DNA of 8,479 bases from DAOTXL01 sp034434895 (GTDB lineage Bacteria; Chloroflexota; Anaerolineae; JAAYZQ01). A program made the translations under genes and the position numbers. Below the pieces are notes generated by a model, which worked only from the letters and a program-made list of their open reading frames with translations, had not been told where the DNA came from and made no database searches. Numbering within the stretch: position 1 is the first letter of the stretch; every line of letters starts with the position of its first letter. The stretch covers positions 1-8,479 of the forward strand of contig DAOTYI010000147.1 in the NCBI GenBank assembly GCA_034434895.1, given 5' to 3'. Shown one piece after another: positions 6,541 to 8,479 of the stretch.

Positions 6541-7407
6541 ATGCAAGATCGCAATGCTTTTATCACCTTTCCCGTTTCGCTCCTCGTCGGCGCGCTGGTG
6601 GCGCTGGCGGGCAGTCAGGGCGGCGCGACGCTCGGCGGCGTGCCCGTCTTTGCGCTGGCCGTCGCGCTGGCTTTTCTCATGCAATGGCTGGCATTCATCC
6701 CCGCCTATCTGCTGCAGACCGAGAAATTCTACGACCTGACGGGCAGTCTCACCTATCTTGCCGTCACCCTGATCGCCCTATTTTTCAGCGCCGGCGCGGA
6801 CGCCCGCGCCATCCTGCTGGCGACGCTGGTCATCGTCTGGGCGCTGCGCCTGGGGACGTTCCTTTTCCGCCGCATCCGCAAGGCCGGCAAAGACGACCGC
6901 TTTGATGAGATCAAGCCCTCCTTCATCCGCTTCCTGAACGCCTGGACGATTCAGGCCTTGTGGGTCACCCTCACTGCCTCTGCCGCGCTGATCGGCATCA
7001 CGACCACAGCGCGCAAAGGGCTGGACCTCTTGGCCCTGGCGGGCTTTCTGGTCTGGCTGGCGGGCTTTGCCATCGAGGTCATCGCTGACGCCCAGAAGAG
7101 CTGTTTCAACGCCGACCCTGCCAACAAGGGCCGGTTCATCCAAACAGGGCTGTGGTCGCGCTCGCGCCATCCCAACTACTTTGGCGAGATGGTGCTGTGG
7201 ATCGGTGTCCTCATCATCACGCTGCCCGTTCTGCGCGGGTGGGGATGGGTGGCGCTGATCTCCCCGCTGTTCGTCGCCTTTCTGCTCACCCGCGTCAGCG
7301 GCGTTCCCCTGCTGGAAAAAAAAGCCGATGCCCGATGGGGCGGGCAGGAGGAGTACGAAGCGTATAAAAAGCGCACGCCTGTCTTGATTCCGCGCCTGCG
7401 GCGGTAA
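6541..7407 (+). CDS. DUF1295 family membrane protein (steroid 5-alpha-reductase-like)
   Basis: This is a 288-residue multi-pass membrane protein. The N-terminal half has helices at about residues 8-25, 33-58, 68-83 and 88-108, then the basic stretch RRIRKAGKDDRFDEIKPSF. The second half has further helices and the family hallmarks TGLWSRSRHPNYFGEMVLW (about 202-220), SGVPLLEKKADARWG (about 253-267) and YEAYKKRTPVLIPRLRR at the end. These match DUF1295/steroid_dh-like proteins, related to 5-alpha-reductases and isoprenylcysteine methyltransferases, in which the HPNY region takes part in binding NADPH or another cofactor. The bacterial substrate is generally not known. Length and C-terminus are normal for the family. 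The start at 6541 has AAAGGA upstream and the promoter at 6450-6478. It is the only plainly intact gene in the right half of the window. Confidence 0.92.
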   Translation: MQDRNAFITFPVSLLVGALVALAGSQGGATLGGVPVFALAVALAFLMQWLAFIPAYLLQTEKFYDLTGSLTYLAVTLIALFFSAGADARAILLATLVIVWALRLGTFLFRRIRKAGKDDRFDEIKPSFIRFLNAWTIQALWVTLTASAALIGITTTARKGLDLLALAGFLVWLAGFAIEVIADAQKSCFNADPANKGRFIQTGLWSRSRHPNYFGEMVLWIGVLIITLPVLRGWGWVALISPLFVAFLLTRVSGVPLLEKKADARWGGQEEYEAYKKRTPVLIPRLRR

Positions 7408-7445
7408 GGCAGCCTTTCGATGGGGTGCTGCCGTTCTTTCGGCAG
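7408..7445 (+). terminator. Weak, mutually exclusive hairpins after the DUF1295 gene
   Basis: GGCAGC (7408-7413) can pair with GCTGCC (7427-7432), followed by GTTCTTTC. The same CTGCC can instead pair with GGCAG at 7441-7445. The first form could act as a weak terminator before the MGMT-like gene. The U-tract is poor and the loop long, so confidence is low. Confidence 0.25.
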
Positions 7446-7520
7446 GAGCCGGAGGCCAAGGCCCTGCCCACCGCAACGGGTGGACGGCAAAAATCCGGTT
7501 CAGTGATGGGAGGTGACAAA

Positions 7521-8034
7521 ATGACATCGAGACGAAAAACCTGGCAGGAAAAGCTCGCCGACAAGCCCGGCTATCCCAAGGTGATCGCCCTGGAGGCCGG
7601 CTTCCCCTGCTACAACGCCGTCCACAAAATGGGGGCAGAGGCCGGCGACCCGGTGGTGCTGGTCAATCCCAGCGATGTCGTGGCGCTGATGCGGCAGGTC
7701 CCCCCCGGCCGCCTGACCACGATCATCGAGATCTGCCGTTGGCTGGCGCGCAGGTATCAGGTGAAGGGCTGTTGCACGCTGACCGCCGGTATCTTTTGTG
7801 ATGACCGCCGCCAACGCCGTCGAGGAAGCCAGGCAGGAAGGCCGTGAGCTGGACATCCCCTACTGGCGGACGCTCAAAGCCGACGGATTTCTAAACGAGA
7901 AATTTCCCGGCGGCCTGGAGGGGCACAAAGCATTGCTGGAAGCGGAGGGGTTCACCGTCGCGCAGAAGGGGAAGCGGTATTCCGTCGCAGGGTATCAGGA
8001 GTTTCTCTTTCGGGATTTCGAGGCTGCCTGGTAA
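7521..8034 (+). pseudogene. MGMT-family alkyltransferase-like protein, broken by a +1 frameshift
   Basis: The gene starts at ATG 7521 behind GGGAGGTGA and reads MTSRRKTWQEKLADKPGYPK, then FPCYNAVHKMGAEAGDPVVL, VPPGRLTTIIEICRWLARR and GCCTLTAGIF. After residue 92 the frame is lost, and the following sequence continues in the next frame as VMTAANAVEEARQEGREL, IPYWRTLKADGFLNEKFPGG and KGKRYSVAGYQEFLFRDF, ending at TAA 8034. The two parts together make about 170 residues and read as one protein of the MGMT family (winged-helix domain of O6-alkylguanine-DNA alkyltransferase and its relatives). The break is at 7794-7797, where four T residues stand; three T would restore ATC-TTT-GTG-ATG. It may be a real mutation, a sequencing error or ribosomal slippage. 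The classical PCHR site is not seen, and C84-C85 lie where a reactive cysteine might be. Transferase activity is therefore unproven. Confidence 0.85.
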
Positions 8035-8055
8035 CTGCCTGCCCTGCCGCCGGTT

Positions 8056-8096
8056 TGGGCACAGCCCAGTAAGGGCGCACGGCCGTGCGCCCCTAC
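8056..8096. repeat. REP-like palindrome between convergent genes, with a small hairpin beside it
   Basis: GGGCGCACGG and CCGTGCGCCC (8073-8092) form a perfect 20-bp palindrome. It extends with one mismatch to GTA and TAC at 8069-8071 and 8094-8096. Just before it, TGGGC-ACA-GCCCA (8056-8068) forms another hairpin. GTAGGGGCG-type palindromes occur as dispersed repeats in Chloroflexota and some other genomes (general knowledge, not checked here). Its edge supplies the TAG that ends the integrase remnant. It may also end transcription in both directions, though neither side has a T-tract. Confidence 0.7.
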
Positions 8097-8339
8097 AACG
8101 GTGCGGATTTGGGGTACTTGCGCTCCAGGGCGTCGGGCAGATAGACGGTGCCATAGCCCCGGGCCAGGTCCTGATCGTGCAGACGCTTCACCCGTAGCAG
8201 GTGTTCCTGAAGCGGTGCGATCAGGCTGTCGGGCAGGATGGTCACGCGGTCCTGTTCGCCTTTGCTGTCGCGGACGGTGATGGTGCGGTAAGCGGATGGC
8301 CTCGCGGAGGCGGTCGGCGAGTTTCTTTTCTGGCATCAT
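8093..8339 (-). pseudogene. intI: Remnant of an integron-type tyrosine recombinase (IntI-like)
   Basis: ATG at 8339 follows GAGGAGAAC and reads MMPEKKLADRLREAIR, the first helix of the core-binding domain in IntI-type integrases. The frame then changes at about 8290 and continues as YRTITVRDSKGEQDRVTILP, LQEHLLRVKRLHDQDLARGY and GTVYLPDALERKYPKSAP. The last stretch matches the IntI family closely (LPDALERKYP is present in class 1 IntI as I remember it). About 150 codons are missing in the middle, including the first catalytic arginine. Everything after KYPKSAP is lost as well, including the HxxR box and the nucleophilic tyrosine, where the palindrome at 8069-8096 gives the stop. The protein is dead. 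The start and its ribosome binding site survive. Family assignment is confident; integron rather than general phage-type origin is likely. Confidence 0.85.
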
Positions 8340-8349
8340 TGTTCTCCTC

Positions 8350-8378
8350 TTGACAGCGTTTTCCTCAAGTGGTATAAT
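8350..8378 (+). promoter_or_regulatory. Exact-consensus extended -10 sigma-70 promoter, reading right
   Basis: TTGACA (8350-8355) and TATAAT (8373-8378) are both perfect, with a 17-base spacer and TGG directly before the -10 box. Transcription would start near 8385 and leave the window on the right. It lies ten bases upstream of the integrase start codon, on the opposite strand, where a cassette promoter could lie in an integron. No plus-strand coding start is visible before 8479. Confidence 0.75.
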
Positions 8379-8426
8379 AGCAATGGGACGGCAAATCCAC
8401 GGTCAACCGTGTGGTTGCAGGATAGC

Positions 8427-8463
8427 ATAAAATAGAGAGTCACGCAAGATAAGATAGAGAGTC
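8427..8463 (+). repeat. Pair of 15-bp direct repeats spaced 22 bp, downstream of the consensus promoter
   Basis: ATAAAATAGAGAGTC (8427-8441) and ATAAGATAGAGAGTC (8449-8463) differ at one base and start 22 bases apart, about two helical turns, so a protein could bind both on one face. They lie about 45-80 bases after the predicted transcription start, in AT-rich DNA unlike the rest of the window. They could be regulator sites or accessory integrase sites in an attI-like region. A small inverted repeat, CAACC-GTGT-GGTTG (8404-8417), precedes them. Confidence 0.55.
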
Positions 8464-8479
8464 GAGATAATCACAAGTT

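Noticed and set aside
7408..7520. Riboswitch or attenuator ahead of the MGMT-like gene
   Set aside because: The small competing hairpins match no known riboswitch core, and the stems are only five or six base pairs.
6778..7527. 249-codon minus-strand open frame
   Set aside because: It is antisense to the intact DUF1295 gene, which has family motifs over its full length.
8427..8463. CRISPR array
   Set aside because: Only two 15-bp units 22 bp apart with a 7-base gap; too short and too closely spaced for repeats and spacers, though more copies could lie beyond the edge.

Overview
The window looks like a piece of a GC-rich Chloroflexota (Anaerolineae/Caldilineae-like) genome. This placement is an inference. 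It rests on the pairing of GT39-type membrane glycosyltransferases, a ComP-like PDZ sensor kinase remnant, a BchI/ChlI-like ATPase, a CAGGANG heptanucleotide repeat inside a gene, and a GTA-GGGCGCACGG-type dispersed palindrome. No rRNA, tRNA or CRISPR array was seen.

Region A (1-3928, minus strand) is a tightly packed operon. Read from its promoter side, it holds a GT39-like glycosyltransferase (2312-3928), a magnesium-chelatase-I-like AAA+ ATPase (1156-2304), an unassigned six-helix membrane protein (539-1159) and a second GT39-like transferase that runs off the left edge (1-542). Two of the junctions are ATGA stop/start overlaps, so translation is probably coupled. Both transferases would use polyprenyl-linked sugars at the membrane. 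The role of the ATPase among them is unknown.

Region B (4026-6155, minus strand) is a decayed signalling and transport operon. It contains a small two-helix membrane protein, an ABC-transporter ATPase missing its Walker A and Walker B regions, an apparently intact receiver-only response regulator, the PDZ/membrane sensor part of a histidine kinase, and a kinase remnant that has lost its phospho-accepting histidine and N-box. The losses are internal deletions and frame changes; the ends and the ribosome binding sites are often kept.

Region C (6156-6540) is a divergent intergenic region. It has a candidate promoter on each strand, a strong 15-bp hairpin, and a palindrome between the -35 and -10 boxes of the rightward promoter.

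Region D (6541-8034, plus strand) encodes an intact DUF1295/steroid-5-alpha-reductase-like membrane enzyme, followed by an MGMT-family alkyltransferase-like gene broken by one extra T.

Region E (8069-8479) holds the most suggestive structure. A gutted integron-type tyrosine integrase (IntI-like) reads leftward and is cut off at its C-terminus by a palindromic repeat. Diverging from it is an exact-consensus sigma-70 promoter (TTGACA-17 bp-TATAAT) reading right, followed by a pair of 15-bp direct repeats spaced 22 bp apart. This is the layout of an integron platform (integrase, promoter, attI-like zone). Any cassettes would lie beyond the right edge, so this cannot be settled here.
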